Notes under the pieces: generated by a model
What the model was told of the DNA's origin: nothing
Database searches by the model: none
The model's input: the letters and a program-made list of their open reading frames with translations, nothing else
Source of the DNA: Opitutaceae bacterium EW11
GTDB taxonomy: Bacteria; Verrucomicrobiota; Verrucomicrobiia; Opitutales; Opitutaceae
Assembly: GCA_003054665.1 (NCBI GenBank)
Contig: QAYY01000001.1
Coordinates: 124,001 to 188,000 of the forward strand
Direction: 5' to 3'
DNA length: 64,000 bases
Shown here: positions 1-7,849 of the stretch, one piece after another
Layout of the letters: each line of letters begins with the position of its first letter
How positions within the stretch are numbered: position 1 is the stretch's first letter
Made by a program: the position numbers and the translations under genes

Positions 1-1
1 C

Positions 2-487
2 GCCACGGGGCACGCCGCGGATTTTCTGAAGACAATCGAGAAGGAAATCATTCCCTTCGTGGAACGGGAGTACCGGGCCGACCCGGCACATCGTGTCCTG
101 GCGGGAGCATCGCTGGGCGGCTTGTTCACGCTGTACGCGATGTACACCACCCCGGATCTATTCCAGGGCTATGTCGCAGCCACGCCCGCCGTGGTGGTCG
201 GAAACGACTGGCTTTTCGGCTACGAGGAGGACTTCGCCAAATCCGGAAAGCCGATCAACGCCCGCGTCTACGTCGCCGGCGGCGGCAACGAATCGCCGAG
301 CTTTCTGGGCGGCGTTCTGCGGATGAACCAGCGTATCGTATCTCGGCACTACAAGGGTCTGGCTTACGATTTCCGGATCATCGACGGCGAGCGTCACGCC
401 GGCATGCAATTCGAAGCGTACGTCCGCGGCCTGCGGTTCGTGTTCGCCCCGCTCGCGCCTGAGAACGGTCCTTCGACCAGCCCGTAG
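2..487 (+). CDS. Esterase family protein, alpha/beta hydrolase (5' end outside window)
   Basis: The reading frame is open from the first bases of the window to the TAG at 485-487, so the N-terminal part is missing and only about 161 residues are seen. The fragment carries the nucleophile elbow GASLGG and, near its C-terminus, the motif GERHAGMQ, whose histidine is the likely catalytic one. The spacing and the segment LYAMYTTPDLFQGYVAATPA fit the putative esterase family (PF00756; esterase D/IroE/antigen 85-like). Members hydrolyse carboxyl esters such as feruloyl or siderophore esters. The substrate cannot be told from the fragment. The aspartate or glutamate of the triad should lie near GGNESPS. 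Confidence is high for the family and low for the substrate. Confidence 0.8.
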   Translation, partial: ATGHAADFLKTIEKEIIPFVEREYRADPAHRVLAGASLGGLFTLYAMYTTPDLFQGYVAATPAVVVGNDWLFGYEEDFAKSGKPINARVYVAGGGNESPSFLGGVLRMNQRIVSRHYKGLAYDFRIIDGERHAGMQFEAYVRGLRFVFAPLAPENGPSTSP

Positions 488-543
488 AGGTCGGACTTCG
501 CCTCCTCCTCGTCACCGCGCCGAACCCACGCGCGGTGCCGAGT

Positions 544-804
544 TCAGGGTTTCCGCTTTTTGCTCCAGTAGGTCAGCGGATCCTCAAAACATGTGCCCGG
601 CAACTCTTCCACCCGGGCGCGGAAAAACGACTCTGCGTCTTTCACCCCCTGATTGTACGCAAAGGGGGCAACCTCCTTCAGAAAATAACTGAGCACGAAG
701 CCGGACTGCATCTCGCTGAGATCGACTTCGAGTTCCTCCCGAAAAAACCGCCGGATCGACGCCGCGGTCTCCGCAACTTCCTGTTTGTTCAGTTCAATCG
801 CCAT
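544..804 (-). CDS. DUF2164 family protein
   Basis: An 86-residue cytosolic protein starting MAIELNKQEVAE, with SIRRFFREELEVDLSEMQSG followed by FLKEVAPFAYNQGVKDAE and ending in a basic KKRKP tail. The pattern of a short amphipathic N-terminal region, then F(L/F)xExxPxxYNQ(A/G)VxDA, is that of DUF2164, a family of small bacterial proteins of unknown function about 80 residues long. Full length is present. It stands alone on the minus strand between the convergent esterase and a gene-free stretch. No function can be assigned. Confidence 0.75.
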   Translation of the reverse strand: MAIELNKQEVAETAASIRRFFREELEVDLSEMQSGFVLSYFLKEVAPFAYNQGVKDAESFFRARVEELPGTCFEDPLTYWSKKRKP

Positions 805-1150
805 GCCCCGAGTCAGACGAGCCCGCCCAGCAGTTCAAGCGACTCCGCGGCGGGCGTGAAGCGGAGGATTTGATACCGCTCCGGCCGCCCATGCGCTCTT
901 CACGCGGTGGGCCCGCAAGCGGGCGTGGCATCCACGCATCCACGTCGGCAGTACAACGGAGGCCCTGAACACGCCCTGACAGAAACGAAGCTGGCCTCGG
1001 CGGGAGCATTCCCGCCCTCACGTCGATCGGAGACTCCGGCGGGATCGCGTGAGCCCGCCGACCGAGTTCATCGATCAAGCAGTCGCGCTGGCCCGCCGCG
1101 GACAAGAGCGACGTCCGCCTCGGCCCACGTCGTCCAACCCGCCAAACGAA
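805..1150. other. Intergenic region with short GC palindromes, no gene seen
   Basis: This stretch separates the DUF2164 gene from the ssb terminator. Reading frames here have arginine/proline-rich shadow compositions and no recognisable product. It contains two close palindromes of the same type (see 999-1059). I see no tRNA or other RNA gene. Confidence 0.5.
999..1059. repeat. Pair of GGCGGG...CCCGCC palindromes (REP/BIME-like)
   Basis: GGCGGGA at 999-1005 pairs with TCCCGCC at 1010-1016 around a GCAT loop. GGCGGG at 1038-1043 pairs with CCCGCC at 1054-1059. A similar element (CGGCGGG/CCCGCCG) lies downstream of coaX at 16577-16610. Repeated intergenic palindromes of one sequence type suggest a REP-like family. 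Whether they are genuinely dispersed repeats needs the whole genome. Confidence 0.4.
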
Positions 1151-1178
1151 CGAGGAGCCTGGTAGCCCAGGCTCCTCG
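1151..1178 (-). terminator. Hairpin terminator downstream of ssb
   Basis: A perfect 12-base-pair stem (1151-1162 with 1167-1178) closes a four-base loop. It lies 40 bases past the ssb stop codon on the minus strand. The strand then reads TTCGTTTGG, a modest T-rich tail, so intrinsic termination is plausible. Confidence 0.7.
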
Positions 1179-1217
1179 CAGTGAAAATCGGTTATCCGGC
1201 CGATCGAAACAGGCGGA

Positions 1218-1700
1218 TCAAAACGGTACGTCCTCGTCGATATCCTGCGACGGAGCGGCGGGAGCATTGCGGGAGGCGCCGCGCGGCGGCGGGACGTTGC
1301 GCTCGGCGGGAGCGGTCTGATCGACCCCCTCGTCGGAACCCGCGGCGCCGCCTCCACCCGCGCCGCCACGGCCGGAGAGGAACTGAACGTTTTCCAGCAC
1401 GACCTTAAGCTTGCTGCGCTTTTGTCCGCTCTGTTTGTCCTCCCAAGAGTCGAACTTCAACCGTCCTTCCACCATCGCGGGGCTGCCTTTGGTCAGATAC
1501 TTCGAAACGAGTTCGCCCTGTTTGCCCCAGGCTTCGATGTCGATGAACGCCGTCTCGTCGCGCGTCTGGCCGGACTCGTCTTTGAACTGGCGGTTCACCG
1601 CCAGGCCAAACTGGCAGATGGCCGTGCCTTTGGGGGTTACGCGAAGTTCGGGATCGCGCGTCAGATTGCCGATGAGAAAAACCTTATTGAGGTAGGCCAT
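1218..1700 (-). CDS. ssb: Single-stranded DNA-binding protein
   Basis: A 160-residue protein with an N-terminal OB fold (about residues 1-108): MAYLNKVFLIGNLTRDPELR, the typical FIDIEAWGKQGE strand and a GRLKFDSWEDKQSGQKRSKL segment. A Gly/Pro/Ala-rich disordered linker follows, then the acidic C-terminal tip DIDEDVPF. The tip ends in the conserved Pro-Phe that recruits replication and repair partners. It coats single-stranded DNA as a tetramer in replication, recombination and repair. In many bacteria ssb is co-transcribed with rpsF. Here a strong terminator lies between them (1963-1988), so ssb probably has its own promoter in the roughly 260-base gap. Length and motifs are normal for the family. 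Confidence 0.95.
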   Translation of the reverse strand: MAYLNKVFLIGNLTRDPELRVTPKGTAICQFGLAVNRQFKDESGQTRDETAFIDIEAWGKQGELVSKYLTKGSPAMVEGRLKFDSWEDKQSGQKRSKLKVVLENVQFLSGRGGAGGGGAAGSDEGVDQTAPAERNVPPPRGASRNAPAAPSQDIDEDVPF

Positions 1701-1962
1701 GGTAGAGAGTGCCGAGGATTAGTTGGGCGAGACTTGGCTTGGCAAAATGGCGCCTCAAGGAAAATCACCGGACGGGCCGGTGAGCCTCCGGCCAAGGTCA
1801 CGCGTGGAACGGTGAGGCAGGAAGCCGGGAGGCCCGATGCCTGTCAATGTTTTACCACCGGCCATATCGGGCCCTCCGCATTCCGATGCCGTTTCCGTTC
1901 CTGCTGCCCTGGCCGCGGTTTCAAACGGTGGCGGAGATCGCCGACAATCGCGTCAACAAAAA
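1701..1962. other. Leader region of ssb
   Basis: The stretch between the rpsF terminator and the ssb start holds no gene. On the minus strand TTGCCA, an 18-base spacer and TAATCC lie shortly upstream of the ssb ATG. This is a weak sigma70-like candidate that I cannot confirm. Short GC palindromes around CACCGG and GGCCGG are also present. Confidence 0.35.
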
Positions 1963-1988
1963 GGCCGGCTCCAAAAGAGGAGCCGGCC
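1963..1988 (-). terminator. Rho-independent terminator after rpsF
   Basis: A perfect 10-base-pair stem, GGCCGGCTCC with GGAGCCGGCC, closes a six-base loop. On the minus strand it is followed directly by TTTTTGTTGAC. It lies 25 bases past the rpsF stop codon. This is the clearest intrinsic terminator in the window, and it ends the rplY-pth-rpsF transcript before ssb. Confidence 0.9.
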
Positions 1989-2013
1989 GACAAGATCTGG
2001 CGCTGAGATGGTC

Positions 2014-2310
2014 TCAGATGGACTGAACGAACGTGCGGTACACGCTGTTGTTCAGACGCAGGCGTTCGCGCAGCTGCGTCGGGCCTTCCGCCGGGGCGGA
2101 GAAGCTCACCTGCACGTAGGTCGCGCCGGGGAGCTTGGCGTCGGTCACGCGGGCGAAGTCCTTCTTGCCCAGGTTCTCGACGGCGGTGATGTCACCTTGG
2201 ACGGCGACGATCTCTTTCTTCACGCCCTCGATGATCTGGTCGATGGAGTCTTCCTTACCGCGATTATCGAGGATAAAGGTGGCGCGGTAGTTGCGTTTGG
2301 TCGGATTCAT
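2014..2310 (-). CDS. rpsF: 30S ribosomal protein S6
   Basis: A 98-residue protein with the S6 layout: the strand NYRATFILDNRGKED, the helix IDQIIEGVKKEIVAVQGDI, then AVENLGKKDFAR and LRLNNSVYRTFVQ. S6 binds the central domain of 16S rRNA together with S18. Length is normal, and there is no acidic C-terminal extension. Its ATG overlaps the pth stop by four bases (2307-2310), indicating translational coupling. A strong terminator follows. rpsR and rplI, often next to rpsF, are not here. Confidence 0.95.
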   Translation of the reverse strand: MNPTKRNYRATFILDNRGKEDSIDQIIEGVKKEIVAVQGDITAVENLGKKDFARVTDAKLPGATYVQVSFSAPAEGPTQLRERLRLNNSVYRTFVQSI

Positions 2311-2891
2311 TTGGGATCTCTGCGGTTGAGTGAATTCATGGCCCGGTCGGCGCCCTCTTCGATGAGTAGCGTGAGACCGGATACGTAGGTTTCTAAAGTT
2401 TTGTCGACGAGGTCTTGTTGTGCGGAAGTGAACTTTCCCAGGACGAAGTCCTTCATGTCCATTTGCGGCGGCTGCTTCGGCCCGATTCCGAGACGAAACC
2501 GGGTGAAGCCGTTGCCCAGGTGCTCGAGCAGGCTGGCCACACCGTTGTGGCCGCCGGCGCTGCCGGTGACGGAGACCTTCACCAAGCCCAGGTCGATGTT
2601 GATGTCGTCATAGGCGACGATCACCGCATCGACCGGAATCTTGTAGTAGTCCGCCAGTTTGCGGAGAGACCGGCCGCTGTCGTTCATGTACGTCAGCGGT
2701 TTCGCGAGCACGACCGTGTGGCCGGCGGCGCGGTCCCAACGTGCAGTCTCGGCTTCGAAGGCGGCCTGGTTTTTCCAGGAGACGCCCTGCTTCCGGGCGA
2801 GTGCGCTGACCACGGCAAAACCCACATTGTGGCGGGTATTTTCGTAGTCGCGGCCCGGGTTGCCGAGACCGGCAACGAGCAAGAGTGACAT
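2307..2891 (-). CDS. pth: Peptidyl-tRNA hydrolase
   Basis: A 194-residue cytosolic enzyme that cleaves the ester bond of peptidyl-tRNA released from stalled ribosomes and so recycles tRNA. The N-terminus MSLLLVAGLGNPGRDYENTRHN contains the substrate-binding Asn11 and catalytic His21. The motifs KPLTYMNDSG and VAYDDINIDLG (catalytic Asp) follow, then GGHNGVASLLEHLG and FRLGIG. Length is typical of bacterial Pth. It sits between rplY (60-base gap) and rpsF (four-base overlap). The rplY-pth pair is widely conserved. Confidence 0.96.
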   Translation of the reverse strand: MSLLLVAGLGNPGRDYENTRHNVGFAVVSALARKQGVSWKNQAAFEAETARWDRAAGHTVVLAKPLTYMNDSGRSLRKLADYYKIPVDAVIVAYDDINIDLGLVKVSVTGSAGGHNGVASLLEHLGNGFTRFRLGIGPKQPPQMDMKDFVLGKFTSAQQDLVDKTLETYVSGLTLLIEEGADRAMNSLNRRDPK

Positions 2892-2951
2892 GATGCAAAG
2901 AACAATCGTCCCGGCCCGTCTCGGTCAAGAAACGGGCCGGAGCGGGAGAGC

Positions 2952-3737
2952 TTACTTCTTGGCCGGAGCGGCGGGCTTGGCACCCGCGGCAGGCTTGGCG
3001 GCGCCAGCAGCCGGAGCGGCGGCTTTCTTGTCGCCAGCGGCCGGGGCGGCAGCACCGGCAGCAGGAGCGGCACCAGCGGCGGGGGCGGCACCAGCAGCCG
3101 GAGCAGCGCCAGCGGCAGGAGCGGCGGCAGCACCTTCGGCGGCACCAGCAGCCGGGGTGGCGGCGACTTCTTCGGCGACCGGCTCGACGCAGGACACCAC
3201 GGGGAGATTCTTGTCGTCCAGAAACTCGACGCCGGAGACGGACTTCAGTTCGCTGACGTGGATGGTCTCACCGACCTTGAGTTCGGTGACATCGACCTCG
3301 ATCTGCGGGGGAAGATCTTTCGGCAAGCAGCGGATGCGGAGCACGCCGGACGGGGTCTCGAGCACGCCGCTCTGGTTCTTCACGCCGTACGACTCACCCA
3401 CGAGGGCGATGCGGACGCGGATCTCCATCTTCTCGTCCGCCTTGACCTCCTGGAGGTCGACGTGGAGGAAACGATCCGTGATCGGGTCGCGCTGGACTTC
3501 CTGGAGGAAGGAGAGCGCGCCCCCCTTGTCCTTGCGTTGGAGCTCGATCAGCGCGGCCTTGCCGGCGATCGACTTCACGAGGCGGGTGAACTCCGGGCCA
3601 TCGACCGAAAGGGTCTCCGGGTTCGTGTGTTTCCCGTACAGAATGGCGGGAATCTGGTTCACCTTGCGGAGACGGCGGGAAGCGGAGCGACCCGTGCTGG
3701 CGCGAGGAGAGACGTTCAGGCTGAATTTTAGGCTCAT
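2952..3737 (-). CDS. rplY: 50S ribosomal protein L25/general stress protein Ctc, with Ala-Pro repeat tail
   Basis: A 261-residue protein of the long L25 (TL5/CTC) type that binds 5S rRNA. I start it at the ATG at 3737 (MSLKFSLNVSPRAST), ten bases after AGGGGG on the minus strand. An upstream in-frame start at 3821 gives an atypical leader and lacks such a site. Residues 1-about 95 form the L25 fold (SRRLRKVNQIPAILYGK). Residues about 100-185 form the C-terminal beta domain (IRVRIALVGESYGVKNQSG, LPPQIEVDVTELKVGE). The last 60 or so residues are low complexity, with tandem AAPAAG units ending in lysines. The tail is longer than is usual for the family, and its basic end could contact rRNA (inference). 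First gene of the rplY-pth-rpsF unit. Confidence 0.92.
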   Translation of the reverse strand: MSLKFSLNVSPRASTGRSASRRLRKVNQIPAILYGKHTNPETLSVDGPEFTRLVKSIAGKAALIELQRKDKGGALSFLQEVQRDPITDRFLHVDLQEVKADEKMEIRVRIALVGESYGVKNQSGVLETPSGVLRIRCLPKDLPPQIEVDVTELKVGETIHVSELKSVSGVEFLDDKNLPVVSCVEPVAEEVAATPAAGAAEGAAAAPAAGAAPAAGAAPAAGAAPAAGAAAPAAGDKKAAAPAAGAAKPAAGAKPAAPAKK

Positions 3738-4000
3738 AGATTTCGTTCCCCCTGTCACCCCGACCATCGGGGGCAGGCGTAGTGGAAAAGGGTTTGAGGA
3801 AATAGGACCGGCTTCCCGCATGGCAAACTAATCTTTGGTCAAGGAGGTTTTTACAAATCTGCCCCTTAACCAGGCCAGCGTCGGCAAGAGATCAGCAGGC
3901 AGTCGTAAAAGAAGCGCCGCCCATTCGAGCAACCAGACTCGCGCTGAATCCGGAATCGTGTAACCAACGCTCGCGAGCGCAGTTTCTCCCCACCCCCGAC

Positions 4001-4918
4001 ATGCTCACCATTAAGTCGGTCACGAAACGCTACGGCGACCTCGTGGCTCTTAACGACGTTTCTCTCGAAATCGCCCCCGGCGAATTCTTTGGTCTCCTCG
4101 GCCCCAACGGCGCCGGCAAATCCACCTTGATGTCGCTCGTCTCTGGACTCCGGGCGGCCGATTCCGGCGATATTTTCGTTTCCGGACAGAATCTCCGGGA
4201 TGCGTCCGGCCCGCTGCGCCATGAGTTGGGCTTGGTGCCGCAGTCCATCGCGCTCTACACGGACCTGAGCGCGCAACAGAATCTCGAACTTTTCGGCCAG
4301 CTCTATGGCCTGCGTGGAAAGGAGCTCCGACGGCGGGTCGACGAGGCGCTGGACGCGGCGCAGCTGACGGAGCGGCGGCGCGATGCGGTGAAGACCTTCT
4401 CGGGCGGCATGCAGCGGCGGTTGAACATCTCCGCCAGCCTGCTCCACCGTCCCAAGCTGCTGCTCTGCGACGAGCCGACCGTCGGCGTCGATCCCCAATC
4501 CCGCAACGCCATCTTCGACCATCTCCAGCGGCTCAATCGCGAGGGGATTACGATCATCTACTCGACGCACTACATGGAAGAGGCCGAGCGGCTCTGCTCG
4601 CGGATCGGCATCATCGATCACGGCAGAATCCTCGCGCTGGGTTCGCTGGATACGTTGCTCGCGCAGCTGCCGTTCGAGGACGAGATCACGTTCCCGGCAA
4701 AGACCGAGACCGAAGCGCTCGCCGGGGAACTGGGCGCACTGGGCGAAATCACCACCATCGACGGCACGCACCGCTTCCGTCCACCCGCGGGATTCCCCCT
4801 CTCGCGATTCTTCGCGTTGGCCGAAGCCCGGTCGCTTTCACCCCGCCTTTTCACCAGCCGCCGGCCGACGCTCGAGGCGCTGTTTCTCCACCTGACGGGC
4901 CGCACCCTCCGCGACTGA
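4001..4918 (+). CDS. ABC transporter ATP-binding protein (ABC-2 type exporter)
   Basis: A 305-residue cytoplasmic ATPase. Visible are Walker A GPNGAGKST (about residues 34-42), Q-loop LVPQSIALY, signature FSGGMQRRLN, Walker B LLLCDEPTVGVDP and the H-loop YSTHYMEEAERL. The closest recognisable class is the DrrA/CcmA/NatA-type ATPases that drive exporters of drugs, lipids or ions. The C-terminal 80 or so residues form the usual accessory domain. The stop codon is two bases from the start of the permease at 4921, so the two form one operon and one transporter. The substrate cannot be inferred. Confidence 0.9.
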   Translation: MLTIKSVTKRYGDLVALNDVSLEIAPGEFFGLLGPNGAGKSTLMSLVSGLRAADSGDIFVSGQNLRDASGPLRHELGLVPQSIALYTDLSAQQNLELFGQLYGLRGKELRRRVDEALDAAQLTERRRDAVKTFSGGMQRRLNISASLLHRPKLLLCDEPTVGVDPQSRNAIFDHLQRLNREGITIIYSTHYMEEAERLCSRIGIIDHGRILALGSLDTLLAQLPFEDEITFPAKTETEALAGELGALGEITTIDGTHRFRPPAGFPLSRFFALAEARSLSPRLFTSRRPTLEALFLHLTGRTLRD

Positions 4919-4920
4919 CC

Positions 4921-6369
4921 ATGCACCCCATCTTTGTCCTCTACCGAAAGAGCTGCCTGCTCTTCCTCAAAAACAAGGTCGCGGTCGTGATCACCTTCCT
5001 GGTCCCGATCATTCTGATCTACCTCTTCGGCCACGTCTTTGGACTGTACCGGACAGAAAGCGGACCGTCCGGAATCCGAATCGCCGTCGTCAACCAAAGC
5101 AGCGAGCCCGCCGCCACAGAACTGATCGACGCGCTGAGAAAGGAGAAAGCGTTCCGGCTCGTCACCGAGGCGGAAAACGCGGACGGGACCAAGCGGCCTC
5201 TGACCGAAGCCGACGCCCGCGCGGCGATGCACGACAACAAGTATCGCTACACGATCCTCCTGCCCCCGGACCTGGTGCGCGAAAACGCGATCGGCGTACA
5301 CCTGAAGTTTCTCAGCGATCCGCGAAACGAAATCGAAAGCCAGATGGTGAACGGACTCCTGCAAAAGACCATTTTCACCAACGTGCCGCAGCTGCTCGGC
5401 AAGTCCCTCCAGCTCCAGGCAAAACGGCTCATTGGGCAGGAAAACCTCACCGCGTTCAATCGCACCGTCGCCGACGCCGTCGCGAACCACTTCGGCGGCG
5501 ATCGCGAGAAAATCTACCAATCCATCTCCGGCGGCGATTTCGGGATCGGCGCCCTCACTTCGCACAAGAAGGGCCAATCCACGGAAGGGAGCGCAGGTCT
5601 CCGCCGATTGGATACCACGGCCGGCTCGAACCCCGGGAACGCGGCGCCCGCCGCCGTGCCGGCGTCGCCGACCGAGGAATCCACGACGGAAAAGAAGGCC
5701 GGCGGTTTCCTGAGCCGGATCGTGTCCTTCGAGACCGAACAGGTTTCAGGCAAGCAGGTGTCAAACCCGATGGCCGCGCGCACCGTCGGCGGCTACGCAG
5801 TGATGTTTCTGCTCTTCGCCCTCAGCGGCTCGGCAACGTCGCTTTTCGAGGAAAAACGCTCCGGAATCTTCCAGCGAATCCTCTCCGCCCCGGTTCGACC
5901 ATCGCACATTCTCTGGGGCCGGTTCTTCTTCGGCATGACGCTCGGCATCGTGCAGCTCTCCGCCCTGTTTTTGGCGGGAAAGCTCTTCTACCATCTCGAT
6001 CTCTGGCCGCACCTCCTCCCGCTGGCGGTGATGACGTTCGCCGCCGCCGCGGCTTGCACCGCGTTCGGCATGTTCGTCGCGGCCGTTTCCACGTCTCCCG
6101 ACGCCGCCAACGGCCTTTCCACCCTGCTGGTCCTGACGATGAGCGCCATCGGCGGCGCATGGTTTCCGATCAGCATGATGCCCGAGGCGATTCAGCGGTT
6201 CAGCAAGCTGACCCTCGTTTACTGGGCGGTCGAAGGATACACGTCGATCATCTGGGCCGGGCAGTCGCTTCTCGAGGTGCTCCCCACCGTCGGGATTCTC
6301 CTGGGGATCGCAGTGATCGTCATGCTCGTGGCGACCTGGTGTTTTCAACGAAACAAGATGTTCGAGTAA
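4921..6369 (+). CDS. ABC-2 type transporter permease
   Basis: A 482-residue membrane protein that pairs with the preceding ATPase. A first transmembrane segment (about residues 20-42, VAVVITFLVPIILIYLFG) is followed by a large extracytoplasmic domain of about 240 residues. Then come five more hydrophobic segments, including YAVMFLLFALSGSATSLFEE, FGMTLGIVQLSALFLAG, LLPLAVMTFAAAAACTAFGM, LSTLLVLTMSAIGGAWFP and VGILLGIAVIVMLVATW. This six-helix ABC2_membrane_3 topology with an insertion after helix 1 is typical of exporters of the YhgE/YbhR/LinA type. The insertion includes a Pro/Ala/Thr-rich linker (about residues 225-260). The substrate is unknown. Confidence 0.88.
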   Translation: MHPIFVLYRKSCLLFLKNKVAVVITFLVPIILIYLFGHVFGLYRTESGPSGIRIAVVNQSSEPAATELIDALRKEKAFRLVTEAENADGTKRPLTEADARAAMHDNKYRYTILLPPDLVRENAIGVHLKFLSDPRNEIESQMVNGLLQKTIFTNVPQLLGKSLQLQAKRLIGQENLTAFNRTVADAVANHFGGDREKIYQSISGGDFGIGALTSHKKGQSTEGSAGLRRLDTTAGSNPGNAAPAAVPASPTEESTTEKKAGGFLSRIVSFETEQVSGKQVSNPMAARTVGGYAVMFLLFALSGSATSLFEEKRSGIFQRILSAPVRPSHILWGRFFFGMTLGIVQLSALFLAGKLFYHLDLWPHLLPLAVMTFAAAAACTAFGMFVAAVSTSPDAANGLSTLLVLTMSAIGGAWFPISMMPEAIQRFSKLTLVYWAVEGYTSIIWAGQSLLEVLPTVGILLGIAVIVMLVATWCFQRNKMFE

Positions 6370-6409
6370 GCGCGACGCACCGCGCCCAATCTGGACCTTG
6401 TCGCGGGTG

Positions 6410-6488
6410 GTTGTTGCCAGTGGCGCACCGACTTGCCCGCCGGAGGCCTGCGCCGACGTCCAATGACGCACCGCCAACTGGCCCCAAC
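6410..6488. repeat. Imperfect inverted repeat after the ABC exporter operon
   Basis: The arm at 6410-6425 (GTTGTTGCCAGTGGCG) is nearly complementary to 6472-6488, with about two mismatches and one bulge. The arms flank a GC-rich loop. It lies between the permease stop and proA and may fold in the transcript as a terminator or processing signal. There is no T-tract. Confidence 0.3.
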
Positions 6489-6550
6489 TGTGCCGGAAGC
6501 CGCTCTACTTTCCTTTTGCGCTTTTCCGTGCTCATTGCGCCAATTCCCGA

Positions 6551-7825
6551 ATGTCCGTCGATCTTGCCCAACTCGTCACGTCGATCGCGCAACGCGCCCG
6601 CGCTGCGTCGCTGATCCTGGCCACGGCTTCGACCGCGCAGAAAAACGCGGCGCTGCTGAAGCTGGCGGAGGTCATCCCGGCGGCGGAACCGGCGCTGATG
6701 GCCGCCAACGCGAAGGACTTGGCCGCGGCGAAGGAGAATCGCCTGACGGGGGCGCAGATCGACCGGCTCACGCTCAACAAGAAGCGCCTGGAGTTGCTGG
6801 CGGAGTCCGTCCGCCAGGTTGCCGCCCTGCCCGACCCCGTCGGCGAGGTGCTGGAGGAAACCACCCGCCCCAACGGCCTGCGAATTCGCAAGCTCCGCGT
6901 GCCCATCGGGGTGATCGGAATCATCTACGAAGCGCGTCCCAACGTGACGATCGACTGCGCCATCCTGTGCCTGAAGAGCGGCAACGCCTCGATCCTCCGC
7001 GGCGGTAAGGAGATTTACCATACAAACACCGCGTTCGCCGAACTGCTGGCCCGGGCGCTGACGCACGCGGGGCTCCCGGCCGATGCCGTTCAGCTGATTC
7101 CCACGACCGACCGCGCCGCGCTCAACACGTTGCTCAAGCTCGACACCCTCGTCCACTGCATCATTCCCCGCGGCGGCGAGAGTCTGATCCGTTTTGTGGC
7201 CGAGAACTCCACGATCCCCGTCATCAAGCACTACCAGGGCGTGTGTTTTGTCTACCTCGACGCCGCTGCCGACGCCGCGATCGCCGAAGCCGTGACGCTC
7301 AACGCCAAGACCTCCCGTGTGTCCGTCTGCAACGCCGCCGAGCAGCTGCTGGTACACCAGGCGGTGGCCAAGACGCTTCTGCCGCAGGTCGCCCGGGCGC
7401 TCCGCGCCAAGAATGTCGAGCTGCGCTGCGATGCCGCCGCGGCAGCAATTCTCGAGGGGGAGAAGATCCCGCACACCTCCGCCACCGAGGCCGACTACAA
7501 GGCCGAATTCCTCGACTACATCATGGCGGTGCGCGTGGTGGACTCGGTCGACACGGCGATCGCCACGATCAATCGCGACGGTTCCGCGCACAGCGATGCG
7601 ATCATCACGAAGGACGAGACCGTTGCCCGGCGTTTCTTCGCGGGCGTGGATAGCGCCACCGTGTTCTGGAACGCTTCGACCCGCTTCAACGACGGTTTTG
7701 AGTTCGGTTTCGGCGCCGAAATCGGCATCAGCACCGACCGACTGCATGCTCGCGGACCGATGGGGCTCCGCGAACTCTGCAGCTACAAATACGTGATCGA
7801 GGGCAACGGCCAGGTCCGGGTGTAG
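6551..7825 (+). CDS. proA: Glutamate-5-semialdehyde dehydrogenase (gamma-glutamyl phosphate reductase)
   Basis: A 424-residue aldehyde-dehydrogenase-fold enzyme. It reduces gamma-glutamyl phosphate to glutamate-5-semialdehyde with NADPH, the second step of proline synthesis. Family markers are RPNGLRIRKLRVPIGVIGII, YEARPNVTIDCA, LCLKSGNASILRGGKE, IPRGGESLIRFV and the catalytic cysteine Cys260 in SVCNAAEQLLVH. The C-terminal segment carries ARGPMGLRELCSYKYVI. Length and motifs match ProA. The partner proB is not adjacent, so the step is encoded apart from the kinase here. It converges on the cysteine-rich gene that follows. Confidence 0.97.
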   Translation: MSVDLAQLVTSIAQRARAASLILATASTAQKNAALLKLAEVIPAAEPALMAANAKDLAAAKENRLTGAQIDRLTLNKKRLELLAESVRQVAALPDPVGEVLEETTRPNGLRIRKLRVPIGVIGIIYEARPNVTIDCAILCLKSGNASILRGGKEIYHTNTAFAELLARALTHAGLPADAVQLIPTTDRAALNTLLKLDTLVHCIIPRGGESLIRFVAENSTIPVIKHYQGVCFVYLDAAADAAIAEAVTLNAKTSRVSVCNAAEQLLVHQAVAKTLLPQVARALRAKNVELRCDAAAAAILEGEKIPHTSATEADYKAEFLDYIMAVRVVDSVDTAIATINRDGSAHSDAIITKDETVARRFFAGVDSATVFWNASTRFNDGFEFGFGAEIGISTDRLHARGPMGLRELCSYKYVIEGNGQVRV

Positions 7826-7835
7826 TTCCCGGACC
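7813..7835. terminator. Hairpin spanning the proA stop codon
   Basis: GGTCCGGG at 7813-7820 pairs perfectly with CCCGGACC at 7828-7835 around a seven-base loop that contains the TAG stop. It sits between the convergent proA and cysteine-rich genes and could serve both transcripts. There is no T-tract, so the terminator role is an inference. Confidence 0.45.
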
Positions 7836-7849
7836 GATCGCCCGCCCGC

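Noticed and set aside
794-1369. Minus-strand protein of about 190 residues overlapping the end of ssb
   Set aside because: It overlaps ssb in another frame, is rich in Arg, Pro and Ser, and crosses the ssb terminator. It is a shadow frame.
3838-4000. tRNA or other RNA gene upstream of the ABC ATPase
   Set aside because: A short TTCGAGC-like sequence is present, but no cloverleaf stems can be formed around it and no acceptor stem with CCA was found.
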